From: DASRDR01 sp963812945 [NCBI: uncultured Candidatus Rokubacteria bacterium] | GTDB taxonomy: Bacteria; Methylomirabilota; Methylomirabilia; Rokubacteriales | Reading direction: 5' to 3' | DNA length: 64,000 nucleotides | NCBI GenBank assembly: GCA_963812945.1 | Contig: CAWEXD010000008.1 | Span: forward strand, 3,534,001-3,598,000 | Part shown: one piece after another, positions 38,560 to 46,790 of the stretch | Position numbering within the stretch: position 1 is the first letter of the stretch | Layout of the letters: every line of letters starts with the position of its first letter | Position numbers and translations under genes: made by a program | Notes under the pieces: model-generated | Told to the model about the DNA's origin: nothing | What the model saw: the letters and a program-made list of their open reading frames with translations, nothing else | The model's database searches: none

Positions 38560-39534
38560 GTCCGCAGCCCGCTCCGTATCACCCTCGCCGGTGGCGGCAC
38601 GGATCTCGCTTCCTACTATCGTCAGCACGCCGGCTTCCTGATCGCTGCTGCCATCAGCAGATACGTCTATGTGAGTCTGACTAGATCGCTCACTCCAGGC
38701 ATACAGCTGAAGCATTCGGAGATCGAACATGTGGAGACCGTAGAGGAGGTTCGGCATCCCATCATCCGCGAGGCGCTGCGCCTCTTCGATCTCGAGTCAC
38801 CCCACCTTGAGATCACGACATGTTCTGACGTCCCACCGGGCACCGGGCTCGGATCATCGGGCAGTTTCACGACTGCGCTTCTGTTCGCCCTGCACGCCCA
38901 TTTCGGCCCCAATGTTGATCGAGTGGAATTGGCCGAGGAGGCGTGTCACGTGGAAATTGACGTTCTTGGCAGTCCAATCGGCAAGCAGGATCCATATATA
39001 GCAGCCTTCGGTGATGTGACCTGCTTTGCTTTTGGAAGAGATGACATCGTCACTGCCGAGCCGCTGGCCATCGATGATGAGGTCCGATCGACGCTTGAGG
39101 AAAGCATTCTCCTCTTTTACACGGGCCAATCACGCTCAGCGACAAGCATCCTCGAGGGCCAAGATGCTCGGCTGAGGGGCCAAGATCGCGAATTGATCGA
39201 GAGTTTTCACTACGAAAAGGAGAACGCGTTCCGGTCGAGAGAGATGCTTGAGAAGGGCGATCTGACAGCCTACGGCCGGCTCGTTCATGAGCACTGGGAG
39301 AGAAAACGCAAGCGCTCAAGTGCTATTTCGAGTCCGAAGTTCGACCGCTGGTACGAAATCGGCTTGCAGAACGGTGCCGCCGGCGGGAAGCTTATGGGCG
39401 CGGGCGGCGGCGGTTTTTTCATGTTTTGTGCCGAGGACAAGGCGAGGCTCCGGAATGCCATGCGCGAGGAGGGGCTCATCGAGGTGGCCTTCCAGTTCGA
39501 CAGGTTCGGCACCCGTCTAGTCTCGCAACCGTGA
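38560..39534 (+). CDS. GHMP-family sugar kinase (heptose-7-phosphate kinase-like), native start lost
   Basis: This encodes about 324 residues of a GHMP kinase like D-glycero-D-manno-heptose 7-phosphate kinase (HddA-type), which would serve nucleotide-heptose synthesis for surface polysaccharide. Motif 1 is VRSPLRITLAGGGTDLASYY at the very start, motif 2 PPGTGLGSSGSFTTALL near 90 and motif 3 LMGAGGGGFFMF near 278. Homology begins exactly where the IS630 remnant ends; no usual start codon is there. The frame is open upstream through the remnant (ATG 38353, GTG 38467), so it is either translated as a chimera or inactive. Codon use is less GC-rich than in flanking genes. Confidence 0.78.
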   Translation, partial: VRSPLRITLAGGGTDLASYYRQHAGFLIAAAISRYVYVSLTRSLTPGIQLKHSEIEHVETVEEVRHPIIREALRLFDLESPHLEITTCSDVPPGTGLGSSGSFTTALLFALHAHFGPNVDRVELAEEACHVEIDVLGSPIGKQDPYIAAFGDVTCFAFGRDDIVTAEPLAIDDEVRSTLEESILLFYTGQSRSATSILEGQDARLRGQDRELIESFHYEKENAFRSREMLEKGDLTAYGRLVHEHWERKRKRSSAISSPKFDRWYEIGLQNGAAGGKLMGAGGGGFFMFCAEDKARLRNAMREEGLIEVAFQFDRFGTRLVSQP

Positions 39535-39718
39535 GTCAAGCATCGCCCGCTACTCTGTCGATTTACCTCGAACTGGGCGGGGCAACACAAGTATTTACTC
39601 GTGTCAGCTTGCCGTCGGCATGCCCGCACGATCAGCTCCAACTCGTGGAGCGTACAACCGACTATCCTTTTGTTTGGATTGTCGCAGAGGGTTAGTCTCC
39701 TTTCGAACTAACACACTG

Positions 39719-40648
39719 ATGAAGAAAATACGCAAAGCTGTCTTCCCTGTCGCAGGCTTGGGCACTCGTTTGCTGCCAGCTACGAAAGTAATACCAAAAG
39801 AAATGCTGGCGATTATTGATAGACCGTTGATTCAGTATGCGGTTGAAGAGGCCCAAGCGGCAGGCATTGAACAATTCTTATTCATCACCGGACGTGGAAA
39901 GCGTCTGATCAAGGATTACTTCAGCGCCGAACCAACGCACAACGATCGACTCCGCGCACGAGCGCTTGCCGAGTTGAATTTGGCCAACCCGAAGGCGGGC
40001 ACCACGATGTTTGCGCGGCAGCAATCGCCGCGAGGGTTGGGCCACGCCGTCTGGTGCGCCCGAGATCTTATTGGTGATGAACCCTTTGCCGTTCTGCTCG
40101 TCGACCGCGTCACGAGGGGAGAGCCGGGCTGTTTGAGCCAGATTGTAGAGACCTTTTACGCAACCGGCGGAAACGTCGTCAGTATCGAGGAATGCACTCG
40201 TGACGAATCGAGCAAGTATGGCATCGTGGCGCCCGGTGAGAAGATCTCAAATGACATCTTCCGCATTATCACTGTTGTGGAGAAGCCGCTACCCGAGGCA
40301 GCACCATCGAACTCTTTCATAAGCGGTCGGTACGTCCTCCAGCCAGAGATATTCAAGCATCTTTCGAGACACGACGTGGGAGTCGGTGGCGAGATCCAAT
40401 TAACCGACGCACTCGTTCGCCTCGCTGGCGCGCAGCCGCTCTTCGGCCATCGCTTCCGTGGTCGATCCTTTGATTGCGGCTCCAAGGAGGGGCTCATCGC
40501 CGCGAATGTCGCTTTCGCTTTGGATAGTGCCGAGCTTGCTCCAGTAGTTCTTCGCGAGATCGAGTCTTTTCGACTAAGACCTCACTCCGAGAATCTGTCG
40601 ACGCCCAACAATGCGGCCAACGGCGTGCCGGGGAAGGTCGGTGGGTAG
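39719..40648 (+). CDS. galU: UTP--glucose-1-phosphate uridylyltransferase
   Basis: This 309-aa enzyme makes UDP-glucose for exopolysaccharide and LPS synthesis. It has KAVFPVAGLGTRLLPATK and VIPKEMLAIIDRPLIQY, the sugar-binding VVEKPLP and GVGGEIQLTDAL motifs and the Lys region FDCGSKEG. ATG 39719 begins the standard motif; upstream is a small hairpin GTTAG/CTAAC (39691-39712). The last 22 codons run antisense through the 3' end of the convergent glycosyltransferase gene (67-bp overlap), suggesting a junction formed by rearrangement. Part of the lower-GC island. Confidence 0.93.
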   Translation: MKKIRKAVFPVAGLGTRLLPATKVIPKEMLAIIDRPLIQYAVEEAQAAGIEQFLFITGRGKRLIKDYFSAEPTHNDRLRARALAELNLANPKAGTTMFARQQSPRGLGHAVWCARDLIGDEPFAVLLVDRVTRGEPGCLSQIVETFYATGGNVVSIEECTRDESSKYGIVAPGEKISNDIFRIITVVEKPLPEAAPSNSFISGRYVLQPEIFKHLSRHDVGVGGEIQLTDALVRLAGAQPLFGHRFRGRSFDCGSKEGLIAANVAFALDSAELAPVVLREIESFRLRPHSENLSTPNNAANGVPGKVGG

Positions 40649-41340
40649 GTCACCTTCCAGGACAATTTGTGAACAGCGACGCGCCTCTCTCGAACAATTG
40701 CGAAAAGGTCGTCGGTATTTGATGTCGCGAGCGCTCTATGTTGAATAGCATGCGGTCCATCTGCGCTGACCTGCGGTGTATTCAACCAAATCGCCTCGAG
40801 ATCCTGGTCGCGCGCGCAGAGTTGCCGAAAGAGATCGTGCTGCCAAAATGACCCGTGCGGTTTCTGCCTTTCGCTCCAATAGGACCGAGTGAGGTCGGAC
40901 CATCTCAGCACTATCGGGTGCTCCTTTTCGGCAGCTAGAAACCAATTGGAGAGTGGCCGGTCACCGCCCGGGCGAGCAAATGCAAAGAAGCCAGTCTGCA
41001 TTAGCGGCAGCAGCCAATGATCCAGAGAAACAGCGCAGAAGGTCGTGGCGTCTACCCACACGCCGCCGAAATCAGCCAATAACTGCAGGCGTAACATGTC
41101 GGCGATCCAACGAAGTTCGAGCGTTTTCCCTTCGATCGATGAAGATAAGTCCACATATGCCCGTGCCAGTTGAGAGTCGAGTTCAACAATGTGCCATCCA
41201 GGGTTCATTGCTATCCAAGAAGACTTGCAAACTCTTGTTATTGGAGGCGCTACATCCCAGCCCTGATGCCAATAAATCCAAATACGCTTTGGAATCTGTC
41301 TTGGGACCAACTCCGGTAGTGTTCCTTGGGTGGAGGACAT
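40582..41340 (-). CDS. Glycosyltransferase with DxD-type fold (capsular polysaccharide synthesis family)
   Basis: This 252-aa protein has the opening IPKRIWIYWHQGWDVAPP, NPGWHIVELD, and WIADMLRLQLLADFGGVWVD, a pattern shared by capsular polysaccharide/mannosyltransferase OCH1-like enzymes; the GGVWVDAT segment holds the metal-binding DxD-like site. It probably transfers a sugar to a surface glycan. The gene lies alone on the minus strand, tail-to-tail with galU and overlapping it, with a TATACT box at 41388 to 41383 upstream. Like its neighbours it is less GC-rich than the rest of the window. Confidence 0.83.
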   Translation of the reverse strand: MSSTQGTLPELVPRQIPKRIWIYWHQGWDVAPPITRVCKSSWIAMNPGWHIVELDSQLARAYVDLSSSIEGKTLELRWIADMLRLQLLADFGGVWVDATTFCAVSLDHWLLPLMQTGFFAFARPGGDRPLSNWFLAAEKEHPIVLRWSDLTRSYWSERQKPHGSFWQHDLFRQLCARDQDLEAIWLNTPQVSADGPHAIQHRALATSNTDDLFAIVRERRVAVHKLSWKVTYPPTFPGTPLAALLGVDRFSE

Positions 41341-41382
41341 CGTTCTGCTTCAAACCTTCTATCTCTACGCGGTGTCCGGCGA

Positions 41383-41388
41383 AGTATA
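41383..41388 (-). promoter_or_regulatory. Possible -10 box for the island glycosyltransferase gene
   Basis: A TATACT (41388 to 41383, minus strand) is 43 bp upstream of the ATG at 41340. No good -35 is seen, and the box lies in the degraded sequence left of the pseudogene. Confidence 0.3.
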
Positions 41389-41469
41389 ACAGAGAGACGC
41401 AGCAAAAAAGGCGGCGGCGAAGACGAGCTTTGCCGATGTCGCGCTGCGCCCAGCGAAGCCCCCACCGGG

Positions 41470-41706
41470 TGCTGGCCAGGAGGAGCGCGGCGGCCGCGCC
41501 ATAAGGGCGCCAGCCCCATCTCGCGGAAGAGGCCAAGCACCCCCACCGCGGTTAGACCGAGGAACAACCCCCCAGCGCCACCTGACTCGCCGGAATGTCA
41601 TTCGTGAGGGCGGCGACCACGATGGACAAATACGTGTAGAGGGGCGACGTCAGGGCATTGACGCGCTCGCCGGGGTTGTAGACAAGCCCGTGGCCCTCGA
41701 GGAGAT
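41470..41706 (-). pseudogene. Fragment of a polytopic membrane glycosyltransferase (GT39-like)
   Basis: On the minus strand the stretch just after the CoxE-like gene's stop reads GHGLVYNPGERVNALTSPLY, then TYLSIVVAALTNDIP, a hallmark of the first periplasmic loop of lipid-sugar-dependent membrane glycosyltransferases. The frame is interrupted after about 40 residues (a stop follows GGCSSV) and hydrophobic coding continues in another frame (LGLTAVGVLGLFREMG). Both the start and the remaining 400 or more residues are missing. I read 41341-41708 as remains of rearrangement at the island's right edge; the limits given are approximate. Confidence 0.6.
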
Positions 41707-41708
41707 CC

Positions 41709-43130
41709 CTACCGCACGGCGCCGCGGCGCCGCCACCAGCCCTGGACGAGGCCGTCGACGACCTCGGCCAGCTGGGCGAGGGTCCGGCACTCGCGCACCA
41801 GGTCGCAGTGGGGCGCGTAGAGCGGCATCACGGAGTCGCCGACCCCCCATCCCCACTGCCCCTCGGGGTTCAGCCAGATGATCCCCTTGACCCGCTCGCG
41901 CATGAGGCGGAGCGCCCAGGCCTGGGGGTCGTTGTAGTTGTTCCGCGCGTCTCCCAGGATCAGGAGCGTCGTCTTCCGGTCGAGCCGCTCGAGGGACTCC
42001 CGGCAGAACCGCGCGAACGCGTAGCCGAAGTCCGACCGGCTGTGGTAGTCGATCGGCGCGTGGCCGAGCGCATGCTCGACGGCCCGCTCCACCGGAAGCG
42101 TCCGGAAGGACTCGGACACCTCGGCGATCTCGGAGACGAAGGCGAAGCTCTGCACCTTGGAGAAGCACTCCTGCAGGTTCCAGACGAGCTGGAGCATGAA
42201 CCGCGAGGCGTTCCGCACGGAGTCGGAGACGTCGCAGAGCGTCACCAGGCGCGGCTTCTCGCGGTGCCGGCGGCGCCAGCGGAGCTCGATCGGCACCCCG
42301 CCGTACGGGAGGCTGGCGCGGAGCGTGCGGTGCATGTCGAGCTTGCCCTGCCGCTCCCGGCGCTGGCGTAGCGCCAGGGCCTCCTTGATCCGCCGGGCGA
42401 GCCGGGCGACGACCGCCTGCATCTGGGCGACCTCGTCGGCCGACAGCGTGAACAAGGGCTTCTCGGACAGGAGCTCCCGCCGGAGGCGATCCGCCTGGCC
42501 GTGGCCCCGCCGGGCCAGCTCCCGCTCGACGTGCTGGCGGATCAGCCGCCGGAACGCCTCGAGCCGGAGCTCCATGTACGTGCGCAGCCGGGCGAGCGCG
42601 CCCGGGTCCATGCCCTGCGCCTCCGCCGCGCGGAGGAGGGCTTCCAGGTCCGCCTCGATCTGCTCCCACGGAAACTGGTCCCAGATCCGGCGGGTGAAGT
42701 AGCCGACCTGGAGGAAGTAGAAGAGGCGCTCGAGCCCAACCCCTCGCCCACCCTGCCGCACCGCGAGCTCGAGCGACGAGGCATCCGAGAGCAGCAGCAT
42801 CTCCGCGAGGGGATCGACGTCGAGGTCCTCCTGCTGCTGGAGCAGCTGCTCCAGCAGGGCCCGCGCCCACGGGTCCTCGCGGCCGAGCGACTTGGCCGCC
42901 TCCGCGCCGAGGCCCTTCAGGTCGAAGAAGTAGAGGTCGAAGATCCGCTCGAAGGCCGGCAGGTCGCGGGCCGCCTTGATCAGGGTCGCGGCGAGCGCGT
43001 GACGGAAGTCGGCGCGGTCCTGGAGTCCGACCGCCTCGGCCGCCTGGAGCGCGTCGAGCACCTCGGTCGTCGACACGCGGACCTCGGCCCGTCTCAGGTC
43101 GCCGATGAACTCCAGGATGCGCTCGTCCAC
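41709..43130 (-). CDS. VWA-domain protein, CoxE-like
   Basis: This protein of about 473 aa has a von Willebrand factor A domain in its C-terminal half with the metal-ion-dependent adhesion motif TLCDVSDSVRNASR, and downstream LLILGDARNNYNDP; the N-terminal half is helical and rich in Leu/Glu. CoxE-like proteins work with a MoxR/CoxD ATPase to mature or insert metals into enzymes such as CO dehydrogenase. GTG 43130 is chosen because it is the first start after the MoxR stop (20 nt away). No coxMSL structural genes are present in the window. Confidence 0.87.
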   Translation of the reverse strand: MDERILEFIGDLRRAEVRVSTTEVLDALQAAEAVGLQDRADFRHALAATLIKAARDLPAFERIFDLYFFDLKGLGAEAAKSLGREDPWARALLEQLLQQQEDLDVDPLAEMLLLSDASSLELAVRQGGRGVGLERLFYFLQVGYFTRRIWDQFPWEQIEADLEALLRAAEAQGMDPGALARLRTYMELRLEAFRRLIRQHVERELARRGHGQADRLRRELLSEKPLFTLSADEVAQMQAVVARLARRIKEALALRQRRERQGKLDMHRTLRASLPYGGVPIELRWRRRHREKPRLVTLCDVSDSVRNASRFMLQLVWNLQECFSKVQSFAFVSEIAEVSESFRTLPVERAVEHALGHAPIDYHSRSDFGYAFARFCRESLERLDRKTTLLILGDARNNYNDPQAWALRLMRERVKGIIWLNPEGQWGWGVGDSVMPLYAPHCDLVRECRTLAQLAEVVDGLVQGWWRRRGAVR

Positions 43131-43150
43131 TGCCGGGGCCTCGGCCGCGA

Positions 43151-44062
43151 CTACGTGTCGGCCAGGACCTTGTCGAGGCTCGCCTTCACCCGCTCGAGGT
43201 CGCGCTCGTGCTTGACCACCAGCGTGAGGGTCGACTCGACGAGCGCGGCGTCGAGCCGGTCGGCGTTGAGGATCACCAGCGCCCGCGCCCAGTCGAGACT
43301 CTCCGAGATGGACGGGGCCTTCCGGAGCTCGAGCGCCCGGATCTTCTGGACCGCGCTCACGACCTGCCGGGCGAGCTGCTCCGACACCTCCGGCACCTTG
43401 AGCCGGATGATGGCCAGCTCCTCGCCGACGCTCGGGAAGTCGATGAAGAGGTGCAGGCACCGGCGCTTGAGCCCGTCGGTCAGCTCGCGCGCGTTGTTGG
43501 ACGTCAGCACCACGAACGGGATGTGGCGGGCCTTGATCGTCCCCAGCTCCGGAACGGAGACCTGCCAGTCCGAGAGCACCTCGAGGAGGAATGCCTCGAA
43601 CTCGACCTCCGCCTTGTCGATCTCGTCCACGAGGAGCACGGAGGGCTCTTCGGCCAGGATCGCGCCCAGGAGAGGGCGCGGCGAGAGGAACCGGCGCGAG
43701 AAGAAGGCGTCCTCCTGGCGCGCGATGCGGTCGACCGCGTCGGTCAGGGACGGCGCGTCGGCGATCAGCTCGCCGATCCGCTCGCGCAGCATCTGCGTGT
43801 ACAGGAGCTGCTTCGCGTACTTCCACTCGTAGAGCGCCTTGGCCTCGTCCAGCCCCTCGTAGCACTGGAGCCGCACGAGCGGGCGGCCCGACGTCTCGGC
43901 CAGCACCTTGGCCAGCTCGGTCTTCCCCACCCCCGCCGGGCCCTCCACGAGGACCGGCCGGTTCATCCGGGTGGCGAGGTAGACGACGGTGGCGATGCGG
44001 CGGCTGGCGATGTAGCGGCTCGCGCGGAACCGCTCCTGGACCTCCTCGACGGACGCGAACAT
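43151..44062 (-). CDS. MoxR-family AAA+ ATPase, CoxD-like
   Basis: This 303-aa AAA+ chaperone-like ATPase has Walker A GPAGVGKTELAK near residue 43, Walker B SVLLVDEIDKAE near 133, sensor 1 in VVLTSNNAREL and an Arg finger region in RRCLHLFIDFP. MoxR/CoxD proteins remodel a client enzyme, often with a VWA partner, which is the next gene. ATG 44062 follows GGGAGAG. The pair is transcribed without other accessory genes nearby, so the client is not known; a molybdenum or copper enzyme elsewhere in the genome is possible. Confidence 0.92.
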   Translation of the reverse strand: MFASVEEVQERFRASRYIASRRIATVVYLATRMNRPVLVEGPAGVGKTELAKVLAETSGRPLVRLQCYEGLDEAKALYEWKYAKQLLYTQMLRERIGELIADAPSLTDAVDRIARQEDAFFSRRFLSPRPLLGAILAEEPSVLLVDEIDKAEVEFEAFLLEVLSDWQVSVPELGTIKARHIPFVVLTSNNARELTDGLKRRCLHLFIDFPSVGEELAIIRLKVPEVSEQLARQVVSAVQKIRALELRKAPSISESLDWARALVILNADRLDAALVESTLTLVVKHERDLERVKASLDKVLADT

Positions 44063-44256
44063 TCGTCTCTCCCTCGCTTGACGGCTCTCGACTCGGCGGC
44101 GCACCCGGCTGCCGGGGCGCCGGGCGGGGCTCGGTCAGACGCCTCGCGCCCGCCCGGCACGAGTCCACATGATACCGCACTGCCGCGGCGGGCTTTGATC
44201 GCGGCTGGCTGCGCCGGCAGGACCGGGAAGGCGGTCGGCCGGGCCCAGGCGACTGC

Positions 44257-45498
44257 TCAGTCCCGCGGCTCGGGCAGGCAGAGCGCGACGACGAGCCCGG
44301 CGAGCGGCAGCACCGCCACCAGGTGGAGCGCGGCGAAGAGCCCCCAGTGGTCGGCGATCCAGCCGAGCAGCGTGACGCCGAGGCCGCCAGTCCCGATGGC
44401 CAGCCCCACGATCAGCCCCGCCGCCATGCCGAGGTGCCGCGGCAGGTAGGCCTGGCCGAGCGCGACGGTGACCGAGAAGGACGACACCAGGACGAAGCCG
44501 GTCACCGCCAAGACGGCCGCCGCCAGCCAGCCGCCCGGCCGCCACAGGAAGAGGGCGATGAGCGGGGTCGAGACGACGAAGCTCGCGACGAGGTAGCGAC
44601 GCGGCCCCCAGCGGTCGGCGACCGGGCCGCCCACGAGCGTGCCCACCGCCCCCGCGCCGAGAAACAGGAAGAGGAGCGGGCCCACCACGCGCGGGTCCTG
44701 GCCGAGCGCATCGACGTACAGGAAGGGGACGAAGGTCACGAGCCCGAGCTGCGTCCACGACCGCACGGTCACGACCCCGATCAGGAGCGCCATCGCCCCG
44801 CGCATGTCGCGGCCGCCCGCTCGCGCCGTACGGGCCGCCGTGCCCTGACCCGGCGCCGCGATGAGCGTCGGGAGGACCGTCGCGATCAGCGCCGCGACGA
44901 GCAGGCCCGGCCCGAGGAGACCGAGGGTGCCCGGCAGGCCGAAGCGGGGCACCAGGAAGGTGACCGCCGGGGGCCCGAGGGCGATCCCGATGTTTCCGCC
45001 GATCGAGAAGAGCGAGAGCCCGGTGGCCTTGCGATCGCCGGCCACCTGGTTCGCCGTCCGGTAGCCCTCCGGATGGTACGCGGCGACGCCGAGGCCCGAC
45101 ACGAGAACCAGCGCGAGCAGGACCCAGTACGAGGACGCGAGGCCGGCCAGCGCGACTCCCGTGGACGCCAGCACCACCGACCACGGGAGGAGCCACCGGC
45201 GGGGCGCGCGATCCGCGAGGTAGCCGAAGACCGGCTGGGCGAGCGACGAGGTCAGGCTCGAGACGAGCAGGATCGCGCCCGAGGCGGCGTACGACAGCCC
45301 GAAGAACCCCTTCAGGAACGGGAGAAGCGGCGCCAGCGCGCCCTGGTTCATGTCGACCACGAGGTGTCCGAGGGCCAGGAGGCCCAGCACCCGCGTGTTC
45401 GGACGCACGGCTTGCGCCGCCATCCCGCTCGCCGGCAGCGTCTCGGCCAGGTCGGGCGCGCGACGCTCGGCGGGCGGCCGTCGATTCACGCACGTCAT
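44257..45498 (-). CDS. MFS transporter, fosmidomycin-resistance-like
   Basis: This 413-aa protein has 12 predicted helices. LLALGHLVVDMNQGALAPLL and ADRAPRRWLLP (loop 2-3 motif), then GLGVAAYHPEGYRTANQV, resemble the Fsr/YfnC-like drug exporters of the MFS, where the HPEG motif is frequent. It may export a drug or metabolite. The first 25 residues before the first helix are basic and the start could be the inner Met 26 (ASGMAAQAVRPN). It is divergent from the M48 protease gene with only 56 bp between. Confidence 0.87.
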   Translation of the reverse strand: MTCVNRRPPAERRAPDLAETLPASGMAAQAVRPNTRVLGLLALGHLVVDMNQGALAPLLPFLKGFFGLSYAASGAILLVSSLTSSLAQPVFGYLADRAPRRWLLPWSVVLASTGVALAGLASSYWVLLALVLVSGLGVAAYHPEGYRTANQVAGDRKATGLSLFSIGGNIGIALGPPAVTFLVPRFGLPGTLGLLGPGLLVAALIATVLPTLIAAPGQGTAARTARAGGRDMRGAMALLIGVVTVRSWTQLGLVTFVPFLYVDALGQDPRVVGPLLFLFLGAGAVGTLVGGPVADRWGPRRYLVASFVVSTPLIALFLWRPGGWLAAAVLAVTGFVLVSSFSVTVALGQAYLPRHLGMAAGLIVGLAIGTGGLGVTLLGWIADHWGLFAALHLVAVLPLAGLVVALCLPEPRD

Positions 45499-45554
45499 CG
45501 TAGCACCCGAGGTCGCCGGGCGCTTGTGAGCGCTCGGGGCGCACGTTACGCTCG

Positions 45555-46685
45555 ATGTCGATGAACGACACTTCCGACGCAGCGCGGCGCTATCACCGTC
45601 GGCAGTTCGCGCTGGCCCTCGCCGATCTCGCGGTCGGCGGGGCCATGCTGGCGTGGTGGAGCGGGAGCGGAGCAGCCGTACGCCTGGTCGCCTTCCTGGA
45701 GACGCACCTCCAGTCGCCGGCCGCGCTCGTCGCGGCCATGGTGCTGGTCATCGGCGCCGCCCAGGTGTTGCTGACGTTCCCGCTCGATCTCCTGGCGGGC
45801 TTCGTCCTCCCGCGACGCGCGGGCTTGCTGGCCCAAGGCATCGGCGGCTGGCTCGCCGACCGCGTGAAGGGGGTCGCGATCGGCGGTGTTCTCGGGCTCC
45901 TCACGGTCGAGATCGTGTACGCGCTCCTGCGCGTCGACCCGGATTGGTGGTGGCTCTGGGCCGCCGCCGTCCTGGCGGCGGGGACGGTCCTGCTGGCAGC
46001 CGTGGTCCCGATCTGGCTGGTGCCGCTCTTCTATCGCTTGACGCCCCTCCAGGACCCCGCGCTCCGCGGCCGGATCCTCGACCTGGCCGGACGGATGAAC
46101 GTGCGGGCCGCGGAAGTCGCCGTCGCCGACTTCTCGCGCAAGGGGCGCGTCGCGAACGCCGCCGTCGTCGGCCTCGGCCGGACCCGCCGGATCCTGGTCA
46201 GCGACACGCTGGTGAGTGGCTTCCCGCCGGAGGAGGTGGAGGTGGTCCTCGCCCACGAGCTCGGCCACCACGCCAAGCGTCACATCGCCAAGGGCCTCCT
46301 CGTTCAGGGCGTCCTGATCCTCGCCGGGCTCTGGATCGCCGACCGGGCGTTTCGCGCGGGAGGGAGCCTGCTGGGCCTCTCGGGGCCGGCCGATCCCGCG
46401 GGCGTGCCGTTCCTCCTCCTGGTCCTCACCGCGCTCGGCTTTCTGGTCACGCCGATCGTCGCCGCGTGGTCGCGCCGGCTCGAGCGCGAGGCCGACCGGG
46501 TGGCGCTCGAGGTGACCCGGACGCCCGACGCGTTCGTCGCGGCCATGGAGCGCCTCGGCCAGCTCAACATGGCGGAGCGGCAGCCCGGCCGGCTGCGGGA
46601 GCTTCTGTTCGCCACACATCCGTCCCTCGAGGCGCGGATCGCCGCGGGGCGGGCGGCCGGCGCGGGGCTCGCCGGAACGCGCTGA
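45555..46685 (+). CDS. M48-family membrane metalloprotease (Ste24/HtpX-like)
   Basis: This 376-aa inner-membrane zinc protease has several N-terminal helices, a soluble segment, the zinc motif LAHELGHHAKRH near residue 235, two more helices, and the third ligand Glu in LEREADRVALE near 315. The family degrades damaged membrane proteins or processes prenylated substrates; in bacteria quality control is the usual role. ATG 45555 begins MSMNDTSD, with a second ATG two codons in. It is a single gene. Confidence 0.93.
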   Translation: MSMNDTSDAARRYHRRQFALALADLAVGGAMLAWWSGSGAAVRLVAFLETHLQSPAALVAAMVLVIGAAQVLLTFPLDLLAGFVLPRRAGLLAQGIGGWLADRVKGVAIGGVLGLLTVEIVYALLRVDPDWWWLWAAAVLAAGTVLLAAVVPIWLVPLFYRLTPLQDPALRGRILDLAGRMNVRAAEVAVADFSRKGRVANAAVVGLGRTRRILVSDTLVSGFPPEEVEVVLAHELGHHAKRHIAKGLLVQGVLILAGLWIADRAFRAGGSLLGLSGPADPAGVPFLLLVLTALGFLVTPIVAAWSRRLEREADRVALEVTRTPDAFVAAMERLGQLNMAERQPGRLRELLFATHPSLEARIAAGRAAGAGLAGTR

Positions 46686-46790
46686 GCGCCCCGCGCCTTG
46701 ACACGCGCGCGCCGGGCGTGGGAGCCTGCGCCCGTACCTGACCGCGGCCGGCCGTGCCTCCGAGCCGTCGGGCCGCTTTCGGAGGCTCAC

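Noticed and set aside
41183-41567. Small minus-strand frames (117 and 105 aa)
   Set aside because: They are pieces of the degraded membrane-glycosyltransferase region in different frames, with no start signals of their own.
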